The translations under genes were made by a program, and so were the position numbers. This document shows positions 41,323-48,994 of a stretch of DNA of 64,000 nucleotides, one piece after another. Each line of letters starts with the position of its first letter. Within the stretch, counting starts at the first letter, position 1. Source of the DNA: Chitinophagaceae bacterium (GTDB taxonomy: Bacteria; Bacteroidota; Bacteroidia; Chitinophagales; Chitinophagaceae); assembly GCA_004028765.1 (NCBI GenBank), contig SAIX01000109.1, positions 1 through 64,000 of the forward strand. Direction: 5' to 3'. A model generated the notes under the pieces. It saw only the letters and a list, made by a program, of their open reading frames with translations. It had not been told where the DNA came from and made no database searches.

Positions 41323-42426
41323 ATGACCAAACGCACCGACAATTTCGCGAAGTTCGCGAACCAGAAAAAGGGCAGCGCCATCAAAGAAGCGTTCCGCCAG
41401 GAAAAAAAACGAGTAAAGCAGGAAGCCCGCGCGGCGGGAGAAGAAATGAGACAGCGCAAGCTCGACAAGATGCGCGGCATTGTGCGTGAGGAAGAACCCA
41501 AAACAAAAAAGCAGGGTTTCACCAAACAGGATACAAGGAACAAAAAGAAGGGAGCCGCCCCGCAAAAATCAACCGGCGAAAACCGTAAACCATTTTCTGA
41601 TACGCGAAAAAAAGAGGGCACGCATAGCAGGTCCGGTGTTAAACAGGAATCCACTCCTCACTCCAAACTCCCAACTCCAGACTCTCTTGGCCAGATGCCC
41701 TTGAATAAATTCATCGCCCATGCCGGCGTTTGTGCACGCAGGGAAGCAGCTGAAATGGTGAAGCAGGGATTGGTTACCGTAAACGGTGATAAAGTATTTG
41801 AACCCGGCTATAAAGTAAACGGCCGCGATAAAGTAACCGTAAAAGGCAAGCAGGTATTCCTGCAAAAAAATTCAGTGTACATTTTACTGAATAAACCCAA
41901 GGATTATATCACCACCGCCAACGATCCGCAAGGAAGGAAAACCGTTCTCGACCTTATCAAGCAGGCAACAACCGAAAGGGTGTACCCTGTTGGCCGCCTC
42001 GACAGAAATACAACCGGCGTATTGCTGCTTACCAATGATGGGGAACTGGCACAAAAACTCACGCACCCATCATTCGAGATCAAAAAAATATACGAAGTAA
42101 CCCTTGACAAACCCGTAGCCAAAAAAGACCTCGATGCCATCCTGGAAGGCGTTACACTGGAAGATGGTTTTGTGAAAGCCGATGCGGCGGGATATGCTGA
42201 TCCGAAAAATAAATCGGTGGTGGGTGTGGAGATCCACAGCGGCCGCAACCGCATCGTTCGACGCATATTCGAGCACCTGGGATATGACGTAAAAGGCCTC
42301 GACCGCGTAATGTTCGCGAACCTTACCAAGAAAAATGTGGAAAGGGGCAGATGGCGTTTCCTGCAGGAAAAAGAAGTGCGCCTGCTCAAATTCATGAACC
42401 AGTCGTTCGTGAGAAAACAGAAATAA
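41323..42426 (+). CDS. Pseudouridine synthase of the RsuA/RluB type with a long basic N-terminal extension
   Basis: 367 residues. The first 125 or so are Lys/Arg/Glu-rich and probably disordered, as in other Bacteroidota members. An S4 RNA-binding domain follows (NKFIAHAGVCARREAAEMVK, about 127-190), then the synthase domain with the catalytic aspartate in GRLDRNTTG (about 226-234). RIVRRIFEHLGYDV (about 307-320) is also typical. It isomerises a uridine in 23S or 16S rRNA; RluB, RluE or RsuA specificity cannot be decided. The extension contains STPHSKLPTPDSL, encoded by CTCC-repeat DNA. It is 58 bases before another pseudouridine synthase gene. Confidence 0.9.
   Translation: MTKRTDNFAKFANQKKGSAIKEAFRQEKKRVKQEARAAGEEMRQRKLDKMRGIVREEEPKTKKQGFTKQDTRNKKKGAAPQKSTGENRKPFSDTRKKEGTHSRSGVKQESTPHSKLPTPDSLGQMPLNKFIAHAGVCARREAAEMVKQGLVTVNGDKVFEPGYKVNGRDKVTVKGKQVFLQKNSVYILLNKPKDYITTANDPQGRKTVLDLIKQATTERVYPVGRLDRNTTGVLLLTNDGELAQKLTHPSFEIKKIYEVTLDKPVAKKDLDAILEGVTLEDGFVKADAAGYADPKNKSVVGVEIHSGRNRIVRRIFEHLGYDVKGLDRVMFANLTKKNVERGRWRFLQEKEVRLLKFMNQSFVRKQK
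41651..41686. repeat. ACTCC-type word inside the pseudouridine synthase gene
   Basis: ACTCCTCACTCCAAACTCCC followed by AACTCCAGACTC. It is in frame and encodes a Pro/Ser/Thr stretch of the disordered extension. Confidence 0.6.
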
Positions 42427-42484
42427 ATTTTTCTGCCCGATTCTTCAACCGAATAACCTCACAGGATTATAGTAACCCGATACC

Positions 42485-43186
42485 ATGCGCCCTGAAATTA
42501 TTTTTGAGAATGATGCATTCGTTGCCGTGAATAAACCTTCGGGCTTATTAAGTATCCCCGACAGGGCGGGGCAGGAAATATCACTGAAAGATATCCTCAA
42601 ACAGAAATACGGGGAAATTTATACCGTTCACCGCCTCGATAAAGATACCAGCGGACTCATCCTTTTCGCGAAAACAGAAGAAGCACACAAAGCATTGTCG
42701 CAGTTGTTCGAAGGGCGCGATATGGAAAAATATTATGTGGGCCTGGTATACGGAAATATGTTCACCCCCTCCGGAAGTATTGATGCACCGATTGCGCAGC
42801 ATCCCGGAAAAGAGAACCGGATGATGACGCATGCGAAAGGCAAACCTTCACTAACCGATTATGAAGTGCTCGAAGGGTTCCGTCTTTTTTCATGGGTACG
42901 GTTCCGCATCCATACGGGCCGCACACACCAGATCCGGGTGCATATGCATCATATCGGGCACCCGATTGTTTGTGATGCAGTTTACGGGGAAGGCAAACCC
43001 GTTTTCTTATCAGCGCTGAAAAGAAATTTTAAATTATCAAAATCCGCAGAAGAAGAAAGACCTATTCTTTCCAGGCTGGCACTGCATTCGGAGAAACTGG
43101 TTTTTTCACTCAATGAGGAAACCTATCAGCTCGAAGCACCTTTACCAAAAGATTTGAAAGCCGTATTACAGCAGTTACGCAAATAA
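42485..43186 (+). CDS. RluA-family RNA pseudouridine synthase
   Basis: 233 residues. The catalytic motif HRLDKDTSGLILFAK (about 54-68) and the start PEIIFENDAFVAVNKPSGLL are characteristic of the RluA class. HTGRTHQIRVHMHHIGHPI (about 140-158) completes the active site. There is no S4 domain, so it is closest to RluA/RluC-minimal or TruC-like enzymes. It probably modifies 23S rRNA or tRNA. It follows the RsuA-like gene on the same strand. Confidence 0.92.
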   Translation: MRPEIIFENDAFVAVNKPSGLLSIPDRAGQEISLKDILKQKYGEIYTVHRLDKDTSGLILFAKTEEAHKALSQLFEGRDMEKYYVGLVYGNMFTPSGSIDAPIAQHPGKENRMMTHAKGKPSLTDYEVLEGFRLFSWVRFRIHTGRTHQIRVHMHHIGHPIVCDAVYGEGKPVFLSALKRNFKLSKSAEEERPILSRLALHSEKLVFSLNEETYQLEAPLPKDLKAVLQQLRK

Positions 43187-43207
43187 ATGATTTCGCCTGT
43201 TCGTATT

Positions 43208-44482
43208 TCATTGCTTGTACACGGTTCCGTTCTTCATCACAAACTTCACCCTTCCCATTGCATTCACATCTTTCACAGGATCACCATCCACTGCAATGAT
43301 ATCGGCCAGTTTATCTTTTTCAATCAGGCCGATCCTGTCATCCCCCAAAAGATCGGATGCACTCAGCGTAGCAGCGCGTATGGCTTCGAGTATGGGCATA
43401 CCGGCTTCGGTCATATAAATAAATTCCATCCAGTTTTTACCGTGCGCATATACGCCTGCATCGGTGCCAAATGCAATTTTCACACCGGCTTTATAGGCTT
43501 TCGCAAAAGTGGCCTGTATATAATTGCCCACCACCAATGCTTTTGCGCGGACGATCTCGGGATAATAACCGGGCTTTTTTGCGGAATCAGCAGATGATTT
43601 CCCGGCGATAATTGTTGGCACCAGGTAAGTGCCCCTTTCTTTCATCAGCTCCATCACTTCCTCGCTCATATACGTGCCATGTTCAATCGAATTCACGCCA
43701 CCGAGTACGGCACGTTTCATCCCTTCCGCGCCATGTGCATGCGCCGCAACTTTAAAACCATAATCCCTGGCAGTGGCAACGATCGCTTTTACTTCTTCGA
43801 GTGTGAACTGCGCCCCGCTGCCATCTTTTGCCATGCTCAATACACCACCCGTTGCGGTGATCTTGATCAGGTCCGACCCTTCCTTATAACGCTGCCTTAC
43901 CGCTTTGGCACAATCATCCACACCATTTACCACACCTTCTTTCGGGCCGGGATCGCCCATCAGGTCTTTTCGGTAATTATTCGTGGGGTCTGCATGTCCG
44001 CCGGTTGTTGCAATGGCTTTTCCTGCAGTGTATACACGCGGGCCCTTTACCCAGTCTTTATTGATCGCATTACGAAGAGAAATATTTGCACCTGTACCAC
44101 CCAGGTCGCGCACAGAAGTAAAACCGGCCATCAAAGTTTTTTCTGCAAACACCACCGACTGAAAAGCAAAATCAGTCGTATTCCAGGTAAACCCGTTCAG
44201 GTAATTATTGGGATTGGTTTCACTTTCGAGGTGCACATGCATATCAATGAGGCCGGGCATCGCTGTCTGACTTTTCAGGTTGATGATCTTATCTGCAGCT
44301 GTACCCGCAGCATATCCTTTCTGCACATCAGTGATCTTATTGTTTTCAATGATCACCGACATTTCTTTCAATACCTGTAAATTTTTTACATCGATCAGCT
44401 GACCGCAATGCAGGATGGTTTTTTGTGCGGGCGCTGCAGATATGCAACATACTGCCAGCAGTGAAAAAAAGATTTTTCGCAT
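43208..44482 (-). CDS. Exported amidohydrolase / metal-dependent hydrolase
   Basis: 424 residues. A signal peptide (MRKIFFSLLAVCCISAAPAQ) precedes an amidohydrolase fold. Metal-ligand motifs are MPGLIDMHVHLE (about 73-84), the lysine-bearing IKITATGGV (about 205-213), AAHAHGAEGM, SIEHGTYMS and the catalytic Asp in FGTDAGVYAHG (about 340-350). The closest subgroup is imidazolonepropionase-like dipeptidases of the Xaa-Pro type, which act on small peptides or cyclic amides. It converges on the RluA gene and is the only gene in its transcript. Confidence 0.9.
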   Translation of the reverse strand: MRKIFFSLLAVCCISAAPAQKTILHCGQLIDVKNLQVLKEMSVIIENNKITDVQKGYAAGTAADKIINLKSQTAMPGLIDMHVHLESETNPNNYLNGFTWNTTDFAFQSVVFAEKTLMAGFTSVRDLGGTGANISLRNAINKDWVKGPRVYTAGKAIATTGGHADPTNNYRKDLMGDPGPKEGVVNGVDDCAKAVRQRYKEGSDLIKITATGGVLSMAKDGSGAQFTLEEVKAIVATARDYGFKVAAHAHGAEGMKRAVLGGVNSIEHGTYMSEEVMELMKERGTYLVPTIIAGKSSADSAKKPGYYPEIVRAKALVVGNYIQATFAKAYKAGVKIAFGTDAGVYAHGKNWMEFIYMTEAGMPILEAIRAATLSASDLLGDDRIGLIEKDKLADIIAVDGDPVKDVNAMGRVKFVMKNGTVYKQ

Positions 44483-44666
44483 GAACAGATAATTTTCAGA
44501 AAGATAAAGAACTTGCCTGAGTTATCTGTCTTTTAATACCGGCCGCTGTTTTACATGGCATCTTCGTTGCCTCGCAAGCTCTTCAGCTGCATATTTTCAT
44601 GGCGGCAGGAATTGCACCGCTTTTTCTCGAAAAAAAAGACGACCAAAATTATCGGGTAGCGCAAAC

Positions 44667-44690
44667 AAAAAGCCCCGGTAACCCGGGGCC
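44667..44690 (-). terminator. Intrinsic terminator after the peroxiredoxin gene
   Basis: Stem GCCCCGG (44672-44678) with CCGGGGC (44683-44689), with A5 on the left giving a U-tract in the minus direction. It lies 28 bases past the peroxiredoxin stop. Confidence 0.85.
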
Positions 44691-44717
44691 TCTCAAAAAA
44701 CCAAAAAATACGATTGC

Positions 44718-45353
44718 TTATTTATTGGGTTGCGGGGTATAACGCAGGTAAGGCTTCACCACTTTTACCCCTTTCGGGAATTTTTTGATCGCATCTTCCG
44801 TACTCACTGCCGGTACCACGATCACATCTTCTCCTTCTTTCCAGTCGGCAGGTGTGGCTACACTGAATCCTGCGGTTAACTGCAGTGAATCGATCACCCG
44901 TAAAACCTCTACAAAGTTGCGGCCCGTGGAAGCGGGATAGGTGATCATCAGTTTTACTTTTTTATCCGGGCCAATCACAAATAAAGAACGAACCGTAAAT
45001 GTTTCCGAAGCATTCGGGTGGATCATTCCATAAGCATTCGCAATGCTTTTGTCTTCATCGGCCACAATGGGGAAACCAACACTTACCTGCTGTGTTTCGT
45101 TGATATCATTTACCCAGCCCAGGTGCTTATCCAGCGGATCAACACTAAGTGCAAGCACTTTTACATTCCGTTTGGCAAACTCTGATTGCAAGGCCGCGGT
45201 TTTACCCAGTTCGGTGGTACATACCGGTGTATAATCGGCAGGGTGAGAGAACAATACACCCCATCCGTCTCCTAAATATTCATAAAAATCAATTTCGCCG
45301 GCAGTGGTTTGTGCCTTGAAGTTGGGAGCGATATCCCCTAAACGTAAACTCAT
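44718..45353 (-). CDS. 1-Cys peroxiredoxin (Prx6 type)
   Basis: 211 residues, the Prx6 length. The peroxidatic Cys45 lies in HPADYTPVCTTELG, and no resolving cysteine is visible elsewhere. The C-terminal dimerisation domain (about 150-205) with LTAGFSVATPADWKEGEDV is typical. It reduces hydroperoxides; the electron donor is unknown. It has a -7 box TATATTTG just upstream and a strong terminator downstream, so it is monocistronic. Confidence 0.94.
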   Translation of the reverse strand: MSLRLGDIAPNFKAQTTAGEIDFYEYLGDGWGVLFSHPADYTPVCTTELGKTAALQSEFAKRNVKVLALSVDPLDKHLGWVNDINETQQVSVGFPIVADEDKSIANAYGMIHPNASETFTVRSLFVIGPDKKVKLMITYPASTGRNFVEVLRVIDSLQLTAGFSVATPADWKEGEDVIVVPAVSTEDAIKKFPKGVKVVKPYLRYTPQPNK

Positions 45354-45372
45354 GGTAAAAGATTTTGAGTGT

Positions 45373-45380
45373 CAAATATA
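45373..45380 (-). promoter_or_regulatory. -7 box TATATTTG for the peroxiredoxin gene
   Basis: TATATTTG on the minus strand, 19 bases before the ATG. It matches TAnnTTTG; no clear -33 box was found. Confidence 0.6.
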
Positions 45381-45457
45381 ATGGTTTCTTTATTTTCCTA
45401 TTAATTTTATAGACTATTTATTTGTTTCGCAATCCGGAAACAAATAACTGTAAGTTT

Positions 45458-46627
45458 TCAGGAACTGTCTTTCCGAAAAGTAACTGTTCTCGCTTTTTTT
45501 ACAGCCGCTTTCCCGAATGTATTTTTCACATCATCGATGGCTTTATACAGTTTGTTCTTTTTTGCTGCATCATCAAAAAGGCTTCCCTGAATGGCATGGT
45601 TGGTAAGTTCGCTCAACCGCACCCCGAGCAGGCGAACAGGTTTGCCTTTCCGGTATAGTTTGTGAAACAGGTCGATGGCAACCGGTATCAGTTCATCATC
45701 CCGCATCGTATAATCGATCGTGGTTTGCCGGGAAGTGGTTTCAAAATCCGGGTAACGTATTTTTACGGCAATACAACCTGCCAGCTTTTCATCCTGTCGC
45801 AATTCGTAAGCAATTTTTTCCGTCATGCGCACCAGTTCGCTCAGCAGGAATTTTTCATCACTGGTATTTTCTTCAAAGGTATTTTCTGTTGAAATGGATT
45901 TGGCTTCATGATAAGCATGCACTTCGCTGTGATGGATCCCCTGCGATTTCTGCCAGAGATCCACACCGTATTTCCCGATCTGTTTTTCGAGCAGTTCCAC
46001 AGGTGTTTCACTAAGGTCGCGGATGGTTTTAATGCCCATGGATAAGAGTTTCTGGTACAGGTGTTCTCCCACCCCCGAAAATTTATTTACCGGCAAAGGG
46101 GCCAGGAAAGCTTTTTCCATACCCGGCCTTACAAATAAATAGCCATTGGGCTTGGCCTCGTCCGTTGCGATCTTGGCCACCATTTTATTGCTTGCAAGGC
46201 CAAATGAGATTGGCAATTGTGTTTCGCGGATGATCTCTTCCCGCAGGTCGATCGTCCATTGATAGGGATCAAAATATTTATCCATCCCCGTAAGGTCAAT
46301 ATAAAATTCATCGATCGATGCTTTTTCAAACAAAGGCGCTTTGGCCGCAATGATATCCGTAACCCAACGCGAATAGCGGCTGTACTCACCCCTGGTACCC
46401 CGAACCAAAATCGCATGCGGGCAAAGCTTCATTGCCGTTTTCATCGGCATGGCACTGTGCACACCAAATTTGCGTGCCTCATAACTGCAGGTGGTAACCA
46501 CGCCCCTGTCGCGCGAGCCGCCAACAATCACGGCTTTCCCGCGCAGCGACGGGTCGTTCAGCATCTCCACACTCACAAAAAAAGAGTCAAGGTCAAAATG
46601 GGCAATATAACGCTGCTGTCCGTTCAT
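45458..46627 (-). CDS. dinB: DNA polymerase IV (Y family)
   Basis: 389 residues. Translesion polymerase. The first metal-binding carboxylate is Asp12 in HFDLDSFF; the second pair is Asp106-Glu107 in ASIDEFYID. CSYEARKFGVHSAMP (about 47-61) is the finger-domain signature. The C-terminal region has a beta-clamp-binding-like motif QGSLFD (about 357-362). No LexA-like operator was recognised. It is followed by the peroxiredoxin gene and preceded by a DinB-fold (unrelated) gene. Confidence 0.95.
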   Translation of the reverse strand: MNGQQRYIAHFDLDSFFVSVEMLNDPSLRGKAVIVGGSRDRGVVTTCSYEARKFGVHSAMPMKTAMKLCPHAILVRGTRGEYSRYSRWVTDIIAAKAPLFEKASIDEFYIDLTGMDKYFDPYQWTIDLREEIIRETQLPISFGLASNKMVAKIATDEAKPNGYLFVRPGMEKAFLAPLPVNKFSGVGEHLYQKLLSMGIKTIRDLSETPVELLEKQIGKYGVDLWQKSQGIHHSEVHAYHEAKSISTENTFEENTSDEKFLLSELVRMTEKIAYELRQDEKLAGCIAVKIRYPDFETTSRQTTIDYTMRDDELIPVAIDLFHKLYRKGKPVRLLGVRLSELTNHAIQGSLFDDAAKKNKLYKAIDDVKNTFGKAAVKKARTVTFRKDSS

Positions 46628-46740
46628 CCCATGAAAGTTAGCAAAGATTTATCGTTGGTGCCTTGTATAAATCACCCTTTTATGTGAGAGGCAAAACCGG
46701 CAGGGGCCTTTATTTTCGGCGGCAGGAATAAAATAGAATT

Positions 46741-47367
46741 ATGCCACAATATCATTCACAACAACTCATTGGTTTCCTCAGCGAACAAACCGAACAATAC
46801 CTCCACATTGCCATTAGCCGTTGGCAGATGATCGCTTCGCAACAGTTCTCGTACAAACCGGCACCTGATAAATGGAGCGCTGCACAATGCCTGCTGCACC
46901 TGAACAGTTATGGTGAATACTACCTCCCCGCCATCGAAAAAGCAATTGAAACCGCAGGTCGCCATTCAACAAAAGCAGCAATATTTCACTCCGGATGGCT
47001 CGGGAATTATTTTACAGAAATGATGCTGCCCGGTGAAGACGGTATGCCTGCCAAAAAAATGTCGGCCATGAAAGGGCATATCCCACAAGTTGATGCTGAC
47101 AGTTTTGAAGTGATCGCTGCTTTTATCGACCAGCAGGAAAAATTGTTGGCACTCCTGCAAAAAGCGAGAGAGGTTGATTTGGGTAAAATTCGTGTACCTA
47201 TTTCAATCGCAAAATTTATCCGGCTGAAGCTGGGCGATGTATTCCTCTTTCTCATCGCACATAACCACCGGCATATCCTGCAGGCCGAGCGTACACTCAC
47301 ACAGGCTGGCGTGGCAGGATTCCCGATAGGAAAGTTCGGGCTGAAAAGTCTGCAGGTTGCCCGGTAA
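46741..47367 (+). CDS. DinB-superfamily protein
   Basis: 208 residues. Despite the name it is unrelated to the polymerase next door; the family name comes from a Bacillus damage-inducible gene. Features include YKPAPDKWSAAQCLLHL (about 38-54; first histidine) and the C-terminal HNHRHILQAERTL (about 180-192) with the HxxH pair. It is longer than the 150-180 residue average because of an insertion (about 70-130: TEMMLPGEDGMPAKKMSAMK). It is probably a metal-dependent transferase or hydrolase of unknown substrate. Confidence 0.8.
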   Translation: MPQYHSQQLIGFLSEQTEQYLHIAISRWQMIASQQFSYKPAPDKWSAAQCLLHLNSYGEYYLPAIEKAIETAGRHSTKAAIFHSGWLGNYFTEMMLPGEDGMPAKKMSAMKGHIPQVDADSFEVIAAFIDQQEKLLALLQKAREVDLGKIRVPISIAKFIRLKLGDVFLFLIAHNHRHILQAERTLTQAGVAGFPIGKFGLKSLQVAR

Positions 47368-47370
47368 TAA

Positions 47371-47450
47371 TGGATTAGCGAATTAACGGATTGCGGATTG
47401 TTCCTGCATAATTCATCGATCCGATAATCCGCAAATCCGTCAATCCGCAA
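47371..47450. repeat. Family C inverted repeat (GCGGATT/AATCCGC)
   Basis: Left part ATTAGCGAATTAACGGATTG then CGGATTG; right part ATCCGCAAATCCGTCAATCC then GCAA. TTGCGGATTG (47391-47400) and CAATCCGCAA (47441-47450) are exact reverse complements. It starts 3 bases after the DinB-fold gene's stop. Confidence 0.85.
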
Positions 47451-47485
47451 TAAAGTTTTAGTAACACGCAAAAAAATATCCCGGC

Positions 47486-48004
47486 TTACCGGTAAATATC
47501 AAGCAACCCATCAGGAAGAATAACATACACTTTTTTTCCTTTGTGATCGATCTTATCAAGTGTTTCTTCGTGCAGCGGTATTAATGCTTCTTTTCCATCC
47601 AGCGTGATCCGTAGAAGAACCTGGTGCGGCTGTTCAATCACTTCTTCAATAGGGCCGAGGTGCTCTTCCTCGTCCGTGATTAATTCAAAACCCAGTAATG
47701 AGATCGGCGCTGTTTTACCGGCCAGTTTCCTGAAATCATCTTCCAGCAGCCATACATTTTTGCTGCTGAGGCGGGCGGCGGTTTCCCGGGTATTTACGCC
47801 TTCTAGTTTTACATAGGTTTCTTCTGTATCCTTTGCTTTGGACTGCTCCACAAAATAAGGGAGATAAGATCCTTTATGTTCTTCGATAAACAGGGCTTCG
47901 ATATCTTTCAAAGCCGTTTTTTTTCCGAGCGCATGTTTCAGGATCAGTTCGCCCTGCAAACCAAACGCCGCAACCATACGGCCGATATGGATATATTCTT
48001 TCAT
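47486..48004 (-). CDS. rimM: 16S rRNA maturation protein RimM
   Basis: 172 residues. RimM binds ribosomal protein S19 in the 30S subunit. It begins IHIGRMVAAFGLQGELILKH, the conserved N-terminal beta barrel, and its C-terminal PRC-barrel has LLGFELITDEEEHLGPIEEV and the ending KIDHKGKKVYVILPDGLLDIY. It follows rpsP on the same strand with a 30-base palindrome between them. trmD, which often completes this operon, lies about 14 kb away at 61650. Confidence 0.95.
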   Translation of the reverse strand: MKEYIHIGRMVAAFGLQGELILKHALGKKTALKDIEALFIEEHKGSYLPYFVEQSKAKDTEETYVKLEGVNTRETAARLSSKNVWLLEDDFRKLAGKTAPISLLGFELITDEEEHLGPIEEVIEQPHQVLLRITLDGKEALIPLHEETLDKIDHKGKKVYVILPDGLLDIYR

Positions 48005-48062
48005 GCGCTTCTATTCAAAAATAAATTTCAAGGCCCGGAATTTTTACCAGCTTTTTAATAAT

Positions 48063-48092
48063 AGTAAAGCCCGAACATGTTCGGGCTTTACT
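48063..48092. terminator. Perfect 30-base palindrome between rpsP and rimM
   Basis: AGTAAAGCCCGAACA is followed directly by its reverse complement. The hairpin lacks a long U-tract. It could attenuate readthrough into rimM and so set the S16 to RimM ratio, or protect the rpsP end. Confidence 0.6.
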
Positions 48093-48115
48093 GGAATATT
48101 GTGTAATCGGACTGA

Positions 48116-48586
48116 TTACGCTTCGGCGGGTGCTTCCGCAGCACCTTCAGAAGATTCCTCCTGCTTAGCTTCCACTTTTTTTACAACCGGAACATAAGCT
48201 TTACGGGCCCTCTGTTTTTTCCTGTGCTCATCAGAACGACGGGTAATGTTGGCTTCGTGCTCTTCGTGCCAGGCCTGGAATTTGGTCATGGCAACAGCGT
48301 GGTCAAACAATCCCAAACCAACACCTCTCAGCAGGTGTTTCAGGTACAATACTCCCTTGAAAGAGAGGATTCGGCGTACAGTATCGGTGGGCTGGGCACC
48401 TTTGTTCAGCCATTCCAGCGCTTTCTGACGATCAAGCTGAATGGTTGCGGGTACTGTAAGCGGGTTGTAAGTTCCAACTTTCTGGATAAACTTACCATCT
48501 CTTGGTGCGCGGGCATCGGCCACTACAATAAAGTAGAAAGGACGTTTTTTGCTGCCGTGACGCTGCAATCTCATTTTTACTGCCAT
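48116..48586 (-). CDS. rpsP: 30S ribosomal protein S16
   Basis: 156 residues from the start at 48586 ([19 protein letters not shown]); an upstream in-frame start lies in the leader. The S16 core covers about 1-85 ([31 protein letters not shown]). The C-terminal extension of about 70 residues, Lys/Arg/Glu/Ala-rich and ending in AEAPAEA, is typical of Bacteroidota S16. It has a good -33/-7 promoter upstream and leads the rpsP-rimM transcript. Confidence 0.95.
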   Translation of the reverse strand: MAVKMRLQRHGSKKRPFYFIVVADARAPRDGKFIQKVGTYNPLTVPATIQLDRQKALEWLNKGAQPTDTVRRILSFKGVLYLKHLLRGVGLGLFDHAVAMTKFQAWHEEHEANITRRSDEHRKKQRARKAYVPVVKKVEAKQEESSEGAAEAPAEA

Positions 48587-48649
48587 GTTAAATAGACATT
48601 TAAAGGCGTTAAACAATTTGGTTTAATCCGGCTAAGACTAACCGGGCGA

Positions 48650-48681
48650 CAAATGTAAAGCGAAACCCCGGTTTTTCCAAA
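48650..48681 (-). promoter_or_regulatory. Promoter of rpsP: -33 TTTG and -7 TACATTTG, 20-base spacing
   Basis: On the minus strand TTTG (48681-48678) is followed by exactly 20 bases and TACATTTG (48657-48650). This matches the Bacteroidota consensus TTTG-N19to21-TAnnTTTG, the best complete promoter found in the window. It predicts a leader of about 60 bases before the rpsP start. Confidence 0.85.
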
Positions 48682-48820
48682 GTAGAATCGGTATTTGGGC
48701 ATTTTTTACCTGTAAACCAGCGAATTAGTGAATGGATGGATTACGGATTTGCAGATTAAAATCTGTACTGCGAATCCATTCTTCTCTTCTTTCTTGAATA
48801 TGCTCCTATACACCACCCCG

Positions 48821-48861
48821 GTATCGGCTTCGCCGATACATCCCCTCCTCCCGAGGAGGGG
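48821..48861. repeat. Double-hairpin REP-like element
   Basis: GTATCGGC-TTC-GCCGATAC (48821-48839) and CCCCTCCTC-CC-GAGGAGGGG (48842-48861) follow each other with 2 bases between. The pair resembles bacterial REP-like elements. It lies downstream of ffh in the ffh direction and upstream of rpsP. Confidence 0.7.
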
Positions 48862-48906
48862 ACTCATTGGTTATCGATAACTATGATTTATAAATTAAAA
48901 ATTGCG

Positions 48907-48929
48907 TACTCACCACTGCCCATTCACCT
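48907..48929. repeat. Family A word near the end of ffh
   Basis: ACTCACCACTGCCCATTCACC matches the reverse complement of the family A core. A single copy without a second arm. Confidence 0.6.
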
Positions 48930-48994
48930 TTTCTGTTCTCCTGTTTACTTTAACATTCTTTATTCCTTGTTCGATATTCTGTTGTTCAAAATCC

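Larger units (their letters stand above)
48587..48994. other. Intergenic region between rpsP and ffh: promoter, repeats, double hairpin
   Basis: About 400 bases. It contains the rpsP promoter (48650-48681), family C words around 48722-48750 and two adjoining hairpins at 48821-48861. A family A word lies at 48907-48929. No gene is recognised. Confidence 0.8.

Noticed and set aside
43679-44380. 233-residue plus-strand open frame opposite the amidohydrolase
   Set aside because: Antisense shadow; the amidohydrolase metal motifs are unambiguous on the minus strand.
46741-47367. Functional link between the DinB-fold gene and dinB polymerase next door
   Set aside because: The names coincide but the families are unrelated, and the genes are divergent.
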